From Verrucomicrobiota bacterium (GTDB taxonomy: Bacteria; Verrucomicrobiota; Verrucomicrobiia; Verrucomicrobiales; DEV007): a stretch of 64,000 nucleotides of DNA. The translations under genes and the position numbers were made by a program. Positions 41,080-49,708 of this stretch are shown here, in pieces. Each line of letters begins with the position of its first letter. Within the stretch, counting starts at the first letter, position 1. Where the stretch lies: NCBI GenBank assembly GCA_020630975.1, contig JAHDID010000002.1:1-64000 (forward strand). The letters are read 5' to 3'. The notes under the pieces are model-generated. The model was given only the letters and a program-made list of their open reading frames with translations. It did not search any database and was not told the origin of the DNA.

Positions 41080-41139
41080 ATTTTTGAATCAATAATTTTG
41101 TTCGGCGCATCCCTTACGCTGCGCTGGATCATAGGTAAA

Positions 41140-41176
41140 AGATATGCAATCTATCGCTAACATAGACACAACCTAT
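41140..41176. promoter_or_regulatory. OxyR operator between ahpC and oxyR
   Basis: Two 15-base half-sites, AGATATGCAATCTAT (41140-41154) and ATAGACACAACCTAT (41162-41176), are separated by exactly seven bases. They fit the known OxyR pattern ATAG-N7-CTAT-N7-ATAG-N7-CTAT closely in three of four quarter-sites, with AGAT in place of the first ATAG. The site ends 18 bases before the oxyR start, which fits autorepression with activation of ahpC. An extra ATAG at 41131 lies just outside. Confidence 0.75.
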
Positions 41177-41194
41177 CGCTGACACCCTCTCAAG

Positions 41195-42085
41195 ATGGAG
41201 ATCCAACAAATACGCTACTTCCTAGCCGTCGCCGAGCTGCGCAACTTCACCCGCGCAGCGGAGCGCTGCCATGTGGCGCAACCCTCTCTCAGCCAACAGA
41301 TAAAGAAGCTCGAGCAGGAAATGGGTGGCCCGCTTTTCCACCGCATGGGGCGCAAGGTGAGCCTGACCGAGCAGGGCAAGCTGCTCGAGGAAAAGGCCAA
41401 GATCATCTACCGCGAGCACGAGAATGCCATCCACGAGGTGCGCGATTCTTTCTCGCACAACAACTCGGTGGCATTCGGCGCGATCCTGACCATCGCCCCC
41501 TATCTGATCCCGGCACTCATGGCGGATCTAGACTCCTCGGAGCGGGCGGGGCTCCGGATCGAGGAAAACTTCACCGAAGCCCTGCTGGAAAAGGTTAAGC
41601 GCGGCCGTCTCGACTTCGCCATCATGTCCAGCCCTGTCGACGAGCCAGATCTCCTCGTAGAGGTGCTCGGCACCGAGCGGTTCGTAGCGGTGTTACCACC
41701 CAGTCATCCGCTGGCTGCTGAGTCGGAGGTCGAGCTGGATCAGCTACTCGAGCAGCCTTTTCTAGAGCTCAGCCACATCCACTGCGCGGGCAAGCAGCTC
41801 GACGAGCTATGTGGTATCGGCATCAATCAGGTGCGCACCGTATTCATGAGTTCGCAGATCGAGACCATCCGCCGCCTGGTCTGCGGCGGCACCGGCGTGA
41901 CCGTACTTCCCCAGATGGCGGTCAATGACGAACGCGAGCTGTGCATCCGGCCGATCAGTGGAGCTCCTCTAGAGCGCGAGATCACCCTAGTCTCGCATCC
42001 CGATCGCTACCTTTCCAACGCCGCGAAGTCGCTCATAGAGCGGCTAAAAACCTTCACTCAGAGTTATCTGAATACCGCTGGGTAA
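41195..42085 (+). CDS. oxyR: LysR-type peroxide sensor
   Basis: The 296-residue regulator has the LysR winged helix at the start ([20 protein letters not shown], then [20 protein letters not shown]) and a two-lobed sensor domain. Two cysteines, C197 and C206, sit in [16 protein letters not shown]. The nine-residue spacing equals that of the C199-C208 redox pair of E. coli OxyR, which forms the disulfide after peroxide exposure. Divergence from ahpC and the operator between them support the assignment. The C-terminus is of normal length. Confidence 0.93.
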   Translation: MEIQQIRYFLAVAELRNFTRAAERCHVAQPSLSQQIKKLEQEMGGPLFHRMGRKVSLTEQGKLLEEKAKIIYREHENAIHEVRDSFSHNNSVAFGAILTIAPYLIPALMADLDSSERAGLRIEENFTEALLEKVKRGRLDFAIMSSPVDEPDLLVEVLGTERFVAVLPPSHPLAAESEVELDQLLEQPFLELSHIHCAGKQLDELCGIGINQVRTVFMSSQIETIRRLVCGGTGVTVLPQMAVNDERELCIRPISGAPLEREITLVSHPDRYLSNAAKSLIERLKTFTQSYLNTAG

Positions 42086-42163
42086 GGGGAGGGAGTGTTT
42101 TATCTTTCTTGCATATGCCCCCTCTTTCAAAGCAAGAAGTTCATAGCTTACAACGATATATTA

Positions 42164-42721
42164 ATGACGGAATTTCCTGAATCATGGCAGTCTTCGCGGC
42201 TAAGTTTTGAGCCATTTTTAGAGAGCGAAGTGGAGTTGATGCAGGGCATTTTTGAATCTCATAAGAACCTGCGGCATTTAGACCCGACTTTCATCGAGTA
42301 TTCTATTCAGCAATATCAAGATCTCATAGCAGCGGACCAAACCGGAGTCCAATGCCTCAGAGAATCCACATTTTTCTTGAGGAAAATCGTCGAGAAATCG
42401 ACCGCCGAGGTGGTTGGTTACCTACAAGTAGAGCTGAATGCGCCGAGTACTGGATGGGCTTGGGTGCCTATGCTAGTGATCATCCCAGAAAAACAGAGGC
42501 TGGGTTTCGGAAAAGAATCAGTGCAGGCGATGATTAGTGAAATCAACCGAACAATAAGCCCGGCTAGAATCGGGCTAAATGTCTATGCATCCAATATATC
42601 AGCCTTCCGATTTTGGTTTGAGATGGGTTTTCGGGAGATTAGTAGCTGGGAGATCGAAACTGTGGGAAAACAACGTTTCGATTGCCTCGTTCTTGTGCGT
42701 GGGCAGATCGATAAGTCTTAA
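42164..42721 (+). CDS. GNAT family N-acetyltransferase
   Basis: The 185-residue protein is a RimJ/RimL-like GNAT enzyme. RLSFEPFLESEVELMQGIFE begins the fold, followed by VPMLVIIPEKQRLGFGKESV, which holds the acetyl-CoA pyrophosphate-binding loop in the modified form RxGFGK. IGLNVYASNISAFRFWFEMG is the final strand-helix segment typical of the family. The start at 42164 is chosen because upstream codons are spacer-like and AT-rich compared with the gene. The acetyl acceptor cannot be told from the sequence. It is transcribed after oxyR in the same direction, 78 bases apart, but need not belong to it. Confidence 0.8.
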   Translation: MTEFPESWQSSRLSFEPFLESEVELMQGIFESHKNLRHLDPTFIEYSIQQYQDLIAADQTGVQCLRESTFFLRKIVEKSTAEVVGYLQVELNAPSTGWAWVPMLVIIPEKQRLGFGKESVQAMISEINRTISPARIGLNVYASNISAFRFWFEMGFREISSWEIETVGKQRFDCLVLVRGQIDKS

Positions 42722-42917
42722 TTGAGATTGCTGTATTCTTTTACAGTTCTTACTTTTTTGGCGATCACTCTGTAAGAGTTGCCTTATGAACACCCTATTT
42801 ATGCTGGCTTGTGAGTGATTGTGACTTCAACATCTAGCGTGCCCTTGTGGTGGACTTCGCCCTTGCAGCATCATGGCTATTATGGTAAACACACTCCGCC
42901 TGTCGATAACCACCTAG

Positions 42918-43430
42918 ATGGAAAAGTCTGAGTCCAAATCCAATAGCCGCAAAGGTGGCTACCTCCTGCTGATCTTTGCCCTGCTCATGATCACGTGGAT
43001 GGTGTTTTCTGGGTACTTCGATTGGTTTCACCTCACCCTAGGTGCGATCTCCTGCGGTATCGTCACTTGGATGTCGGCGGATATGCTGTTTGCCAATCGC
43101 ACTACATCGCTGTTGAAGCGGGTGGTGCAGGCGGTGCGCATGTTTTTTTACTTCATCTGGCTCGTCTGGCAGATCGTGTTGTCGAATATCCACCTGCTGA
43201 AGCTGGCTTTCGCTGGTCAGCGCGCGCTGCAGCTGCAGGTGGTCAGCTACGAGACCAAGCTGGAGAGCGATTTCGAGAAATTTCTATTGGCCAACTCAAT
43301 CACCCTGACGCCGGGGACTGTGACGATGAAGATCATTGGCCAGACATTCTACGTGCACGCGATTAGTGATGTCGCTGCCAAGGGACTGGATGGCGAGATG
43401 GAGCGCCGCATCGCCAAGATTTTTGCCTAG
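42918..43430 (+). CDS. mrpE: Mrp-type antiporter subunit E
   Basis: The 170-residue protein is the first gene of the antiporter operon. It has two to three membrane spans at the N-terminus (GYLLLIFALLMITWMVFSGY and others). The MrpE family hallmark is a soluble C-terminal half with NSITLTPGTVTMKIIGQTFY and VHAI, followed by a run of charged residues. MrpE is needed for assembly and full activity of the complex. Its stop is nine bases from the mrpF start. Confidence 0.9.
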   Translation: MEKSESKSNSRKGGYLLLIFALLMITWMVFSGYFDWFHLTLGAISCGIVTWMSADMLFANRTTSLLKRVVQAVRMFFYFIWLVWQIVLSNIHLLKLAFAGQRALQLQVVSYETKLESDFEKFLLANSITLTPGTVTMKIIGQTFYVHAISDVAAKGLDGEMERRIAKIFA

Positions 43431-43439
43431 AGGAAAGAG

Positions 43440-43733
43440 ATGATTAATTTTGATCAAATCGTAGTCTGGACGGGGTTCGCTATCTTTATACTGATGATAC
43501 CTGCGCTGCTGCGGGTCATCACCGGCCCCACGGCGATCGACCGCATCGTGGCAGTAAACATCATCGGCACCAAGACAGCGGTGCTACTAGTGGTGATTGG
43601 GCAGAAGTTTGGTCGCGTCGAGATGTTCGTCGACTTTGCGTTGGCATACGCTCTGTTAAATTTCGTCGGCTCGCTAGCCGCGTCGCGCTTTCTACACAAA
43701 AGCCCACCTAAGCGAGGAGGCTACGAGGAGTAA
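43440..43733 (+). CDS. mrpF: Mrp-type antiporter subunit F
   Basis: The 97-residue subunit has three membrane spans and the family motif RVITGPTAIDRIVAVNIIGT, with the conserved Asp in TAIDRIVA, followed by VEMFVDFALAYALLNFVG. It is a small core subunit of Mrp complexes. The basic C-terminus is short. It is three bases upstream of mrpG. Confidence 0.92.
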   Translation: MINFDQIVVWTGFAIFILMIPALLRVITGPTAIDRIVAVNIIGTKTAVLLVVIGQKFGRVEMFVDFALAYALLNFVGSLAASRFLHKSPPKRGGYEE

Positions 43734-43736
43734 GCT

Positions 43737-44165
43737 ATGGATCAGGCAGGTATCATCACTATCATATCGGTAGCTCTCATCGCATTGGGATTGCTGTTCT
43801 TCCTCGGGGCGGCGATCGGTCTGTTTCGATTCCCAGATTTCTATGCGCGTATGCATGCTGCAGGCAAGGGGGACACCCTATCCAGCCTACTCGTGGTATT
43901 GGGTTTTGCGGTTTATCAGCTGCATGACTTTGACTTCACTTTCAGTACGCTAGAATTTAATCTCCAGAGCTGGAAGGCCTGGATGTTTCATGGCGATGGA
44001 TTGATTATCCTTATCGTGCTCAAGCTGATCGCCATCTGTGCATTCATCATGATCACATCGCCTACCTGTACACACGCGCTGATGGATGCGGGCTGGGAGG
44101 ATGGTATCGAGCCGGAGCTGAAGGAGAAGGGTGCTAATGCGCTAGCTAAAGATATCGACGGCTGA
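43737..44165 (+). CDS. mrpG: Mrp-type antiporter subunit G
   Basis: The 142-residue subunit has three membrane spans and the family signature AIGLFRFPDFYARMHAAGKG followed by DTLSSLLVVLG, which MrpG proteins share. The C-terminus contains ICAFIMITSPTCTHALMDAG. It follows mrpF by three bases. After it, a 55-base spacer contains a double 21-bp box, so transcription may be modulated or restarted before the next subunit. Confidence 0.92.
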   Translation: MDQAGIITIISVALIALGLLFFLGAAIGLFRFPDFYARMHAAGKGDTLSSLLVVLGFAVYQLHDFDFTFSTLEFNLQSWKAWMFHGDGLIILIVLKLIAICAFIMITSPTCTHALMDAGWEDGIEPELKEKGANALAKDIDG

Positions 44166-44173
44166 ATTCGCGA

Positions 44174-44212
44174 AATTCAATAGGGTACAATTTTCATTCA
44201 ATAGGGTACAAA
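44174..44212 (+). repeat. Double box with 21-bp period upstream of the DUF4040 subunit gene
   Basis: The 16-mer ATTCAATAGGGTACAA occurs at 44175-44190 and again at 44196-44211, exactly 21 bp apart, with TTTTC between. The second box ends nine bases before the ATG at 44221. The same arrangement, in the same orientation to its gene, precedes the gene at 60452-60961. Twenty-one bases is two helical turns, as expected if a dimeric protein reads both boxes from one face. The embedded TACAAT resembles a -10 box, so a promoter role is also possible. Confidence 0.65.
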
Positions 44213-44220
44213 ACCATATC

Positions 44221-44466
44221 ATGGTCGAAAATTTCAACATCATCATCCTAGTGCTACTGGTAGTCACCGCAGTCATCTCGCTGCAGGTGAAAGACCTGCT
44301 ATCGGCATCGATGATTTTCGGGATCTACTCATTCCTGATCTGCCTGCTCTGGGCGGAGATGGGTGCGGTGGATGTGGCCTTCACCGAGGCAGCGGTCGGG
44401 GCAGGAGTGAGTGCGGTATTTTTGATCGCCACTGTCTTTAATACCAAACGCAAATCCTCTGACTAA
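44221..44466 (+). CDS. DUF4040/MbhD-like antiporter subunit
   Basis: The 81-residue protein has two to three membrane spans and the DUF4040 (MbhD-like) pattern LSASMIFGIYSFLICLLWAE followed by GAVDVAFTEAAVGAGVSAVF. The acidic residues within the membrane are conserved in the family and lie on the proposed ion path. In most Mrp systems this domain is part of the large MrpA subunit; here it is a separate gene, as in Mbh hydrogenase-type and many deltaproteobacterial antiporters. No separate full-length mrpA exists in the operon. Confidence 0.85.
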   Translation: MVENFNIIILVLLVVTAVISLQVKDLLSASMIFGIYSFLICLLWAEMGAVDVAFTEAAVGAGVSAVFLIATVFNTKRKSSD

Positions 44467-44482
44467 TTTACCTACCTGATCT

Positions 44483-45274
44483 ATGGCAATGAAATGGTTA
44501 GCCCTAGTGGCCGTGGTCTTTACCGGCGCGCTGCTCATCTACGGAGTCTCCGACTTCCCAGACTGGGGATCGGCGGACTCTCCAGCCAATGGCGGTATCG
44601 AAGGTGCCGGACGCTCGGTGTCGCAGACTTTCATCCAGGAGACCAAGCCGCTCACCCACGTGCCGAATATGGTAACCGCCGTGCTCGCCGACTACCGTGG
44701 CTATGACACGATGTTTGAGACGGTGGTGGTATTCGCTGCGGGTATGGCGATCTTTGCCGTGCTGCGTGTGCTGAAGACGGTCGATGGCCAGCACAGCCGC
44801 GTGATCCGCGATCGCTCGGTGGATGGCGATCACCAGCGCATCATCGTCGGCACTACCTGCAAGATTTTGATCCCAGTGATCCAGATGTTTGCCCTGTATG
44901 TGGTCGCCCACGGTCACCACAGTCCGGGTGGTGGCTTTCAGGGCGGCGTGATCCTCGGTGCTAGCTTCATCCTGCTCGGTCTATCCGATGGTATGGAGAC
45001 TGCGATGGAACGCCTGTCGGAGGGCAAGTTCGTCGCTATGGCAGCGATCGGCGTGCTGATCTATGCCGGTATCGGGTTGCTATCGCAGTTCGTAGGACGC
45101 GACTTTCTCGACTACGGCGCGCTGCAGCCACTGCTAGGCACACCTGATGAGGGCTGGGCTCGCTCGCACGCTATGCTCGGCGTGGAGGTGGGCGTTACTT
45201 TCACCGTCACGGCTATCATGTTCGCCATCTATGTGAATCTCGCCTCGAAAGGGGAGCTGAAAGGAGGGCTCTAA
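44483..45274 (+). CDS. MbhE-MnhB fusion subunit of the antiporter
   Basis: The 263-residue protein joins an MbhE-like N-terminal part to an MnhB (MrpB) domain. The MbhE-like part runs to about residue 90 and contains VTAVLADYRGYDTMFETVVV, whose YRG.D.xxE pattern is typical of the MrpA C-terminus. The MnhB part carries FALYVVAHGHHSPGGGFQGG, the HGHxSPGGGFQGG signature of MrpB, and later VGVTFTVTAIMFAI. The split from MrpA seen here (separate MbhD, fused MbhE-MnhB) is characteristic of Mbh-like gene sets. The gene starts 16 bases after the previous stop. Confidence 0.88.
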   Translation: MAMKWLALVAVVFTGALLIYGVSDFPDWGSADSPANGGIEGAGRSVSQTFIQETKPLTHVPNMVTAVLADYRGYDTMFETVVVFAAGMAIFAVLRVLKTVDGQHSRVIRDRSVDGDHQRIIVGTTCKILIPVIQMFALYVVAHGHHSPGGGFQGGVILGASFILLGLSDGMETAMERLSEGKFVAMAAIGVLIYAGIGLLSQFVGRDFLDYGALQPLLGTPDEGWARSHAMLGVEVGVTFTVTAIMFAIYVNLASKGELKGGL

Positions 45275-45281
45275 TATCGCT

Positions 45282-45794
45282 ATGGTAGACTTTATCGAAA
45301 TTTTTGTCGAAAGAGTGGTGCACTTTATTGAAAACGTAGTGCAGCCACACTTTAACTACTGGTCCTACGTGGTGCTGATGATGATCGGTCTCTGGGGACT
45401 CATCGCCAAGCGCAACCTGATCAAGAAGCTGATCGGTCTCTCGATCTTTCAGACGGCGATCATCTTGTTTTATGTATCTCTCGGTGTGAAGGCCGATGCG
45501 ACCATACCGGTCTTTGACTACGAGGCGGAGAAATCCAAATCCGCCGCCGTCGTACTACCTGCTGAGCCCAGCGAGATGGGTGGTAAGAGTGATGGCAAGT
45601 ACAAGAAGATCGATCCCGATCACTATGCCAACCCACTGCCCCACGTGCTGATGCTCACTGCTATCGTGGTAGGTGTGGCCACTCTGGGAGTCGCCCTAGC
45701 GGTGGCTCAGTCGATATTCAAAGATTTCGGCACCCTCGAGGAGCACGAGATCCTGGAGAAAATCAAAACCGGCGACTACGTGAAACATGATTGA
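45282..45794 (+). CDS. mrpC: Mrp-type antiporter subunit C (NuoK-like)
   Basis: The 170-residue protein has three membrane spans and the MrpC/NuoK pattern MMIGLWGLIAKRNLIKKLIG followed by LSIFQTAIILFYVSLG. The C-terminus contains NPLPHVLMLTAIVVGVATLG, the block that ends in a conserved membrane Thr/Glu region. A loop of about 45 residues between spans 2 and 3 (PVFDYEAEKSKSAAV onward) is longer than in Bacillus MrpC. Its last eight bases overlap the next gene, implying coupled translation. Confidence 0.92.
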   Translation: MVDFIEIFVERVVHFIENVVQPHFNYWSYVVLMMIGLWGLIAKRNLIKKLIGLSIFQTAIILFYVSLGVKADATIPVFDYEAEKSKSAAVVLPAEPSEMGGKSDGKYKKIDPDHYANPLPHVLMLTAIVVGVATLGVALAVAQSIFKDFGTLEEHEILEKIKTGDYVKHD

Positions 45795-47361
45795 TCAGCT
45801 ACCGGTGATATGTGTGCTATCTCCGCTGTTCGGAGCACTGTTTGTCGCGCTGTTTGGCTCGCGTAGCCATAGCGCGTGTTTCCCTATCGCGATCGTCTCG
45901 CTGGTGATCTCGCTGATCTGTGCGATCGGCTGCACGCAGCAGGTCTTCACGACCGGGCAGGCGATGGATTACTTCGTCGGCGGCTGGGGCGCTGGCAAAG
46001 TCGTGGAGGGGGTGGAGATCCCGCTCGGCTTTGGTATCCAGCTACGGGTCGATCATCTGAATGCACTGGTGCTATGCATCATCGGTATCGCGGTGCTGCT
46101 GGTATCGATCTTTGCCATCCGTCCACAGGGCGAGAAGGATACCGAGAAGACGCACTACTTCTACTCGCTGTTTTTGATGCTCGCCTGTGGCCTCTTTGGT
46201 CAGACGATCACGCGCGATGCGTTTAACCTATTCGTGCTGGTCGAGGTATCGTCTCTCGCTAGCTACGGCCTGATCGCTATGGGTAGCTCGCCACGGGGTA
46301 CGGTGGCTGCGTTTAACTATATTATAATGGGGACGGTGGGGGCTTCCTTTTACCTGCTCGGGGTCGGCTATCTCTACCTAAAGACCGGTACGCTGAATAT
46401 GGATGGTATCCGCCAGGTCATCGAGCTATCGCCCGATGTCGCCGACTCGCGCTCGGTCATGGTGGCGTTTATCCTGATCATGCTAGGCATGTGGATCAAG
46501 ATGGCTTTCTTTCCGCTCTACGGCTGGCTGCCCAATGCCTACAGCTACTGCCCGAGCTCGGCAGGTGCGGTGCTCGCCCCGCTGATGACCAAGGTCTCGG
46601 TCTACGTGATGATCCGTATGATGATCACCGTCTTTGGGCTGGAGTGGGTATTCGAGAGCTTTGACTGGAGCGCGCTCATCGTCTGGCTGGCGGTGATCGC
46701 GATCTTTGCCGGATCGGTTTTCGCCCTAGCGCAGAATGAGCTGAAAAAGATGCTCTGCTACCTGATCGTGGCCGAGGTCGGCTACATGGTCGGCGGTGCC
46801 TGGTTGGCCGATGCCGATCGCTGGGGTCTGACCGGAGCGATCTACCATATCCTGGCCGATGCACTGATGACGCTGTGCCTATTCCTAGCAGTAGCGACTT
46901 TTGCCAAGCGCGCAGGGGTGATCAAGCTGGACGATCTGGATGGTTTGTTTAAGAAAATGCCGCTGACCATGGTCGGCTTCATCGTCGGTGCGCTGGCGAT
47001 GATCGGTGTGCCACCGACCTGTGGATTCTTTAGTAAATTCTATCTGATCCGTGGCGGTATCGAGTCGGGGCGTTGGGAGTTTGTCATCGCGCTACTGGTA
47101 TCGAGTTTGGTCAATGCGATCCTGTTTTTCCGTATCTTCGAGATCGCTTACTTTGGCAGTAGCCCGCCCGAGGGGCATGGCCATCACGACGATGAGGAGC
47201 ATGGCGAGACGACCGCTCGTCGTGGTCTAGAGGCGCCGCTCACCTCGCTGGTGCCGCTATGGATCACTGCGGCACTCATCATCGGTCTAGGACTCATGAA
47301 TGGTCAGGTAGTGGAATTCATCCGCAAGACTGTGGGACTACTAGGGGGAGGAGCTGCGTGA
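45787..47361 (+). CDS. mrpD: Mrp-type antiporter subunit D, first copy
   Basis: The 524-residue subunit is a NuoN/NuoL-type proton translocator with about 14 spans. Key charged sites are present: FNLFVLVEVSSLASYGLIAM has the TM5 Glu, and MLGMWIKMAFFPLYGWLPNA has the TM7 Lys within the KxxxxPxxxWLP pattern. NELKKMLCYLIVAEVGYMVG has the later Lys. A histidine- and acid-rich loop (GHHDDEEHGE) near the C-terminus may bind metal. The stop overlaps the next start (TGATG). Confidence 0.92.
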   Translation: MIDQLPVICVLSPLFGALFVALFGSRSHSACFPIAIVSLVISLICAIGCTQQVFTTGQAMDYFVGGWGAGKVVEGVEIPLGFGIQLRVDHLNALVLCIIGIAVLLVSIFAIRPQGEKDTEKTHYFYSLFLMLACGLFGQTITRDAFNLFVLVEVSSLASYGLIAMGSSPRGTVAAFNYIIMGTVGASFYLLGVGYLYLKTGTLNMDGIRQVIELSPDVADSRSVMVAFILIMLGMWIKMAFFPLYGWLPNAYSYCPSSAGAVLAPLMTKVSVYVMIRMMITVFGLEWVFESFDWSALIVWLAVIAIFAGSVFALAQNELKKMLCYLIVAEVGYMVGGAWLADADRWGLTGAIYHILADALMTLCLFLAVATFAKRAGVIKLDDLDGLFKKMPLTMVGFIVGALAMIGVPPTCGFFSKFYLIRGGIESGRWEFVIALLVSSLVNAILFFRIFEIAYFGSSPPEGHGHHDDEEHGETTARRGLEAPLTSLVPLWITAALIIGLGLMNGQVVEFIRKTVGLLGGGAA

Positions 47362-48848
47362 TGGATAGTGTCAACGTCATCCAGAGCAATCTACCGATCT
47401 GGGCCTGCCTAGCCTCGCTGCTGGCGATACCGGGTATCGCGCTATTTCGCAAAGAGATCCTACTGCGCGAGCTGGTCACCTTCGTCGCTGGTATTCTCAA
47501 GTTTTACTTCGTCCTACAGATCTTCTTCCTGGTGAAGGATGGTTCGGTGGTCGAGACCAAGCTTTTCGATGGTATCGCGGGTATCAATGCTCCCATTGTA
47601 TTTCGCGTCGATTCGCTGGGTATCTTATTTGCCCTAGTGGCATCGAGCCTGTGGATCCTCACCTCGCTGTATGCCATCGGCTACATGCGCGGGCTAAAGG
47701 AGCATGCGCAGACGAGGTTTTTCTCATTTTTCGCCCTTTCGCTATCAATGACGCTCGGCGTCGCCTTTGCGGGCAATCTACTGACGCTCTACCTTTTCTA
47801 CGAGCTGCTGTCGCTCTCGACCTATCCGCTAGTGACGCACAATCAGGATAAGGAAGCGCGCTCCGGCGGTCGCACCTATCTGGTGCACCTACTCAGCACC
47901 TCGATCGGCTTTGGTCTACCAGCGATCATCTACACCTATATCAAGTGTGGTGGCGATCTGTCTTTCGCTGGCGATGCGATCTTGGCGGGTCAGGACATGG
48001 GCTTCCTCACTGGAGCCGTCTTGCTTATGGCGTTTGCCTTTGGTTTCTCCAAGGCAGGTCTCATGCCGTTTCACTCCTGGCTACCAGGGGCGATGGTGGC
48101 ACCGACTCCAGTATCAGCGCTGCTGCATGCTGTGGCTGTGGTGAAGGTAGGTGTCTTTTGCGTGATCCGCGTGGTGGTCGATGTCTTTGGTGTCGATCTG
48201 CTCGGCGAGATCAATGCCAACCTAGTGCTCTGCTGGGTGGCGGCTTTCACTATCGTCACCTCGTCGCTCATCGCTATGAGCCAGGACAATTTGAAGCGCC
48301 GACTGGCATTCTCGACCATTGGCCAGCTCTCCTACATCGTGCTCGGTGTCGCACTGCTCACACCGTATGCCGTGCAGGGTAGTATGATGCATATCGCCAT
48401 GCACGCCTTTGGCAAAATCACCCTGTTCTTCTGCGCTGGCGCGATCTATGTGGCCACGGGTAAAAAGTACATCAGCCAGCTCAATGGTCTCGGCCACAAG
48501 ATGCCGATCCTATTCGGTGCTTTCACCATCGGTGCGATGAGTGTGACCGGTCTACCGCCTACCGGCGGACTGCTCAGTAAGATGTATCTGATCCTCGGTG
48601 CTGCCGATGCCCAGCAGATTGCTCTACTAGTCATCTACCTAGTCAGCTCCATTTTGAATGGCGTCTACTTTTTCCCAATTATCTGGCGAGCTTTCTTCAA
48701 GCCGCTACCAGAAGATGCACCAGAAACCAAAGGCGCACCGCTCGCCTGTGTGCTGCCACTCAGCATCACGGCTGCAGCATCGATCGCTCTATTTTTCTTT
48801 CCGGGGATCCTGCACAACCTAGCGAATCTGATGATGCCAGGCGGCTAG
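47361..48848 (+). CDS. Mrp-type antiporter subunit D-like, second copy
   Basis: The 495-residue subunit is a second NuoN/MrpD-like translocator. It has LLTLYLFYELLSLSTYPLVT (TM5 Glu), FAFGFSKAGLMPFHSWLPGA (TM7 Lys in the KxxxxPxHxWLP motif) and SQDNLKRRLAFSTIGQLSYI. The HSWLPGAM block and VVKVGVFCVIRVV make it closer to the MbhH/NuoN branch than to the first copy. The start at 47361 overlaps the previous stop by one base. It is followed at 40 bases by the VapBC pair. Confidence 0.9.
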   Translation: MDSVNVIQSNLPIWACLASLLAIPGIALFRKEILLRELVTFVAGILKFYFVLQIFFLVKDGSVVETKLFDGIAGINAPIVFRVDSLGILFALVASSLWILTSLYAIGYMRGLKEHAQTRFFSFFALSLSMTLGVAFAGNLLTLYLFYELLSLSTYPLVTHNQDKEARSGGRTYLVHLLSTSIGFGLPAIIYTYIKCGGDLSFAGDAILAGQDMGFLTGAVLLMAFAFGFSKAGLMPFHSWLPGAMVAPTPVSALLHAVAVVKVGVFCVIRVVVDVFGVDLLGEINANLVLCWVAAFTIVTSSLIAMSQDNLKRRLAFSTIGQLSYIVLGVALLTPYAVQGSMMHIAMHAFGKITLFFCAGAIYVATGKKYISQLNGLGHKMPILFGAFTIGAMSVTGLPPTGGLLSKMYLILGAADAQQIALLVIYLVSSILNGVYFFPIIWRAFFKPLPEDAPETKGAPLACVLPLSITAAASIALFFFPGILHNLANLMMPGG

Positions 48849-48887
48849 TGAGCTTGAAAATACAATAGTAAGACGGTAAGATAAAGT

Positions 48888-49136
48888 ATGATTTCGACAA
48901 GTTTATCCAGCAAAGGGCAACTCGTAATCCCGCTCGCTATCAGGCAACGCCTAGGACTGAGTGCAGGTGACCGGCTGCTATGCGATGTAGACGGAGATCG
49001 ACTTATCCTAACTCCTGATGATAAGGCTGCGGCTTCAATGCGAATGGGTGAAGATGGCCTACCAATCCTCTCTGCTCCGACTGGAGCGCCGCAGATGACT
49101 CCAGAGTTGGTTCGTGATTTATTGGCCGAAGACTAG
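48888..49136 (+). CDS. VapB-type antitoxin (AbrB/SpoVT fold)
   Basis: The 82-residue protein has the swapped-hairpin AbrB DNA-binding domain at its N-terminus: MISTSLSSKGQLVIPLAIRQ followed by RLGLSAGDRLLCDVDGD. The C-terminal part (TPELVRDLLAED) is the helix that usually binds and blocks the PIN toxin. It ends directly before the toxin ATG, with no bases between. It should repress its own promoter together with the toxin. The module sits between two antiporter subunit genes of the same orientation. Confidence 0.88.
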   Translation: MISTSLSSKGQLVIPLAIRQRLGLSAGDRLLCDVDGDRLILTPDDKAAASMRMGEDGLPILSAPTGAPQMTPELVRDLLAED

Positions 49137-49538
49137 ATGAGCCTGCTTCTCGATGTAAACCTACTGCTGGCATCCGCTTGGGACACTCATCCCGATTTCA
49201 AAGTGGTCAGGGAATGGGTTACGGGGTTGGACGAGTTTTATACTTGCCCGATCACAGAGCTTGGTTTTTTGAGGGTAAGCATAGGGCCTGCCTTTGCGGC
49301 GAGCTATGAACAGGCGTTAGAGTTTTTATCCGCTATTCAAAATCTGCCTGCGGCTCAACGATTGGATGATAATTGTAATCCAGCTGAGGGTCCGGTTGTG
49401 ACCAGTTACAAGAGCACAACTGATGCTTACTTGGTGTTTTTAGCTACAAAAAATCGGCTAAAGTTAGCCACTTTGGATAAAGGAATTCTCAACAAGGAAT
49501 GGGGTCGAGACCAAGCAATCAATCCCCTCAATTTCTAA
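49137..49538 (+). CDS. VapC-type PIN-domain toxin
   Basis: The 133-residue PIN-domain ribonuclease shows the expected acidic residues: LLLDVNLLLASAWDTHPDF (first Asp, in LLLDVN), CPITELGFLRVS (Glu), then TTDAYLVFLA (third Asp) and KLATLDKGIL (fourth Asp). VapC toxins cut tRNA or rRNA loops in a metal-dependent way. Length is normal and no frameshift is seen, so it is probably active. Its TAA overlaps the start of the next small membrane gene (TAATG), an unusual join between a toxin and an antiporter operon. Confidence 0.88.
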   Translation: MSLLLDVNLLLASAWDTHPDFKVVREWVTGLDEFYTCPITELGFLRVSIGPAFAASYEQALEFLSAIQNLPAAQRLDDNCNPAEGPVVTSYKSTTDAYLVFLATKNRLKLATLDKGILNKEWGRDQAINPLNF

Positions 49539-49696
49539 TGAACGAACTAAAACACACAGCAAAGCCTGGCTACCGGAAGGTATTCTTGATCGCCTTCGCA
49601 GTGATGGCGGCTTACATGGCGTTCATTCTCATCTCTTCGCCGGGCAAGGTGGAGTACAAGAGGCACGATAAGGCTGGGGAAAAGCATCATCATTAA
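49538..49696 (+). CDS. Small single-span membrane protein of the antiporter operon
   Basis: The 52-residue protein has one membrane span (VFLIAFAVMAAYMAFILISS) and a basic, histidine-ending tail (GEKHHH). I do not recognise a family. It is placed between the VapBC pair and another small membrane gene ahead of the third large subunit, and its start overlaps the toxin stop by one base. It is likely an accessory subunit of the antiporter. The short length makes homology uncertain, but the tight packing supports real coding. Confidence 0.65.
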   Translation: MNELKHTAKPGYRKVFLIAFAVMAAYMAFILISSPGKVEYKRHDKAGEKHHH

Positions 49697-49708
49697 CGAA
49701 GACCACTA

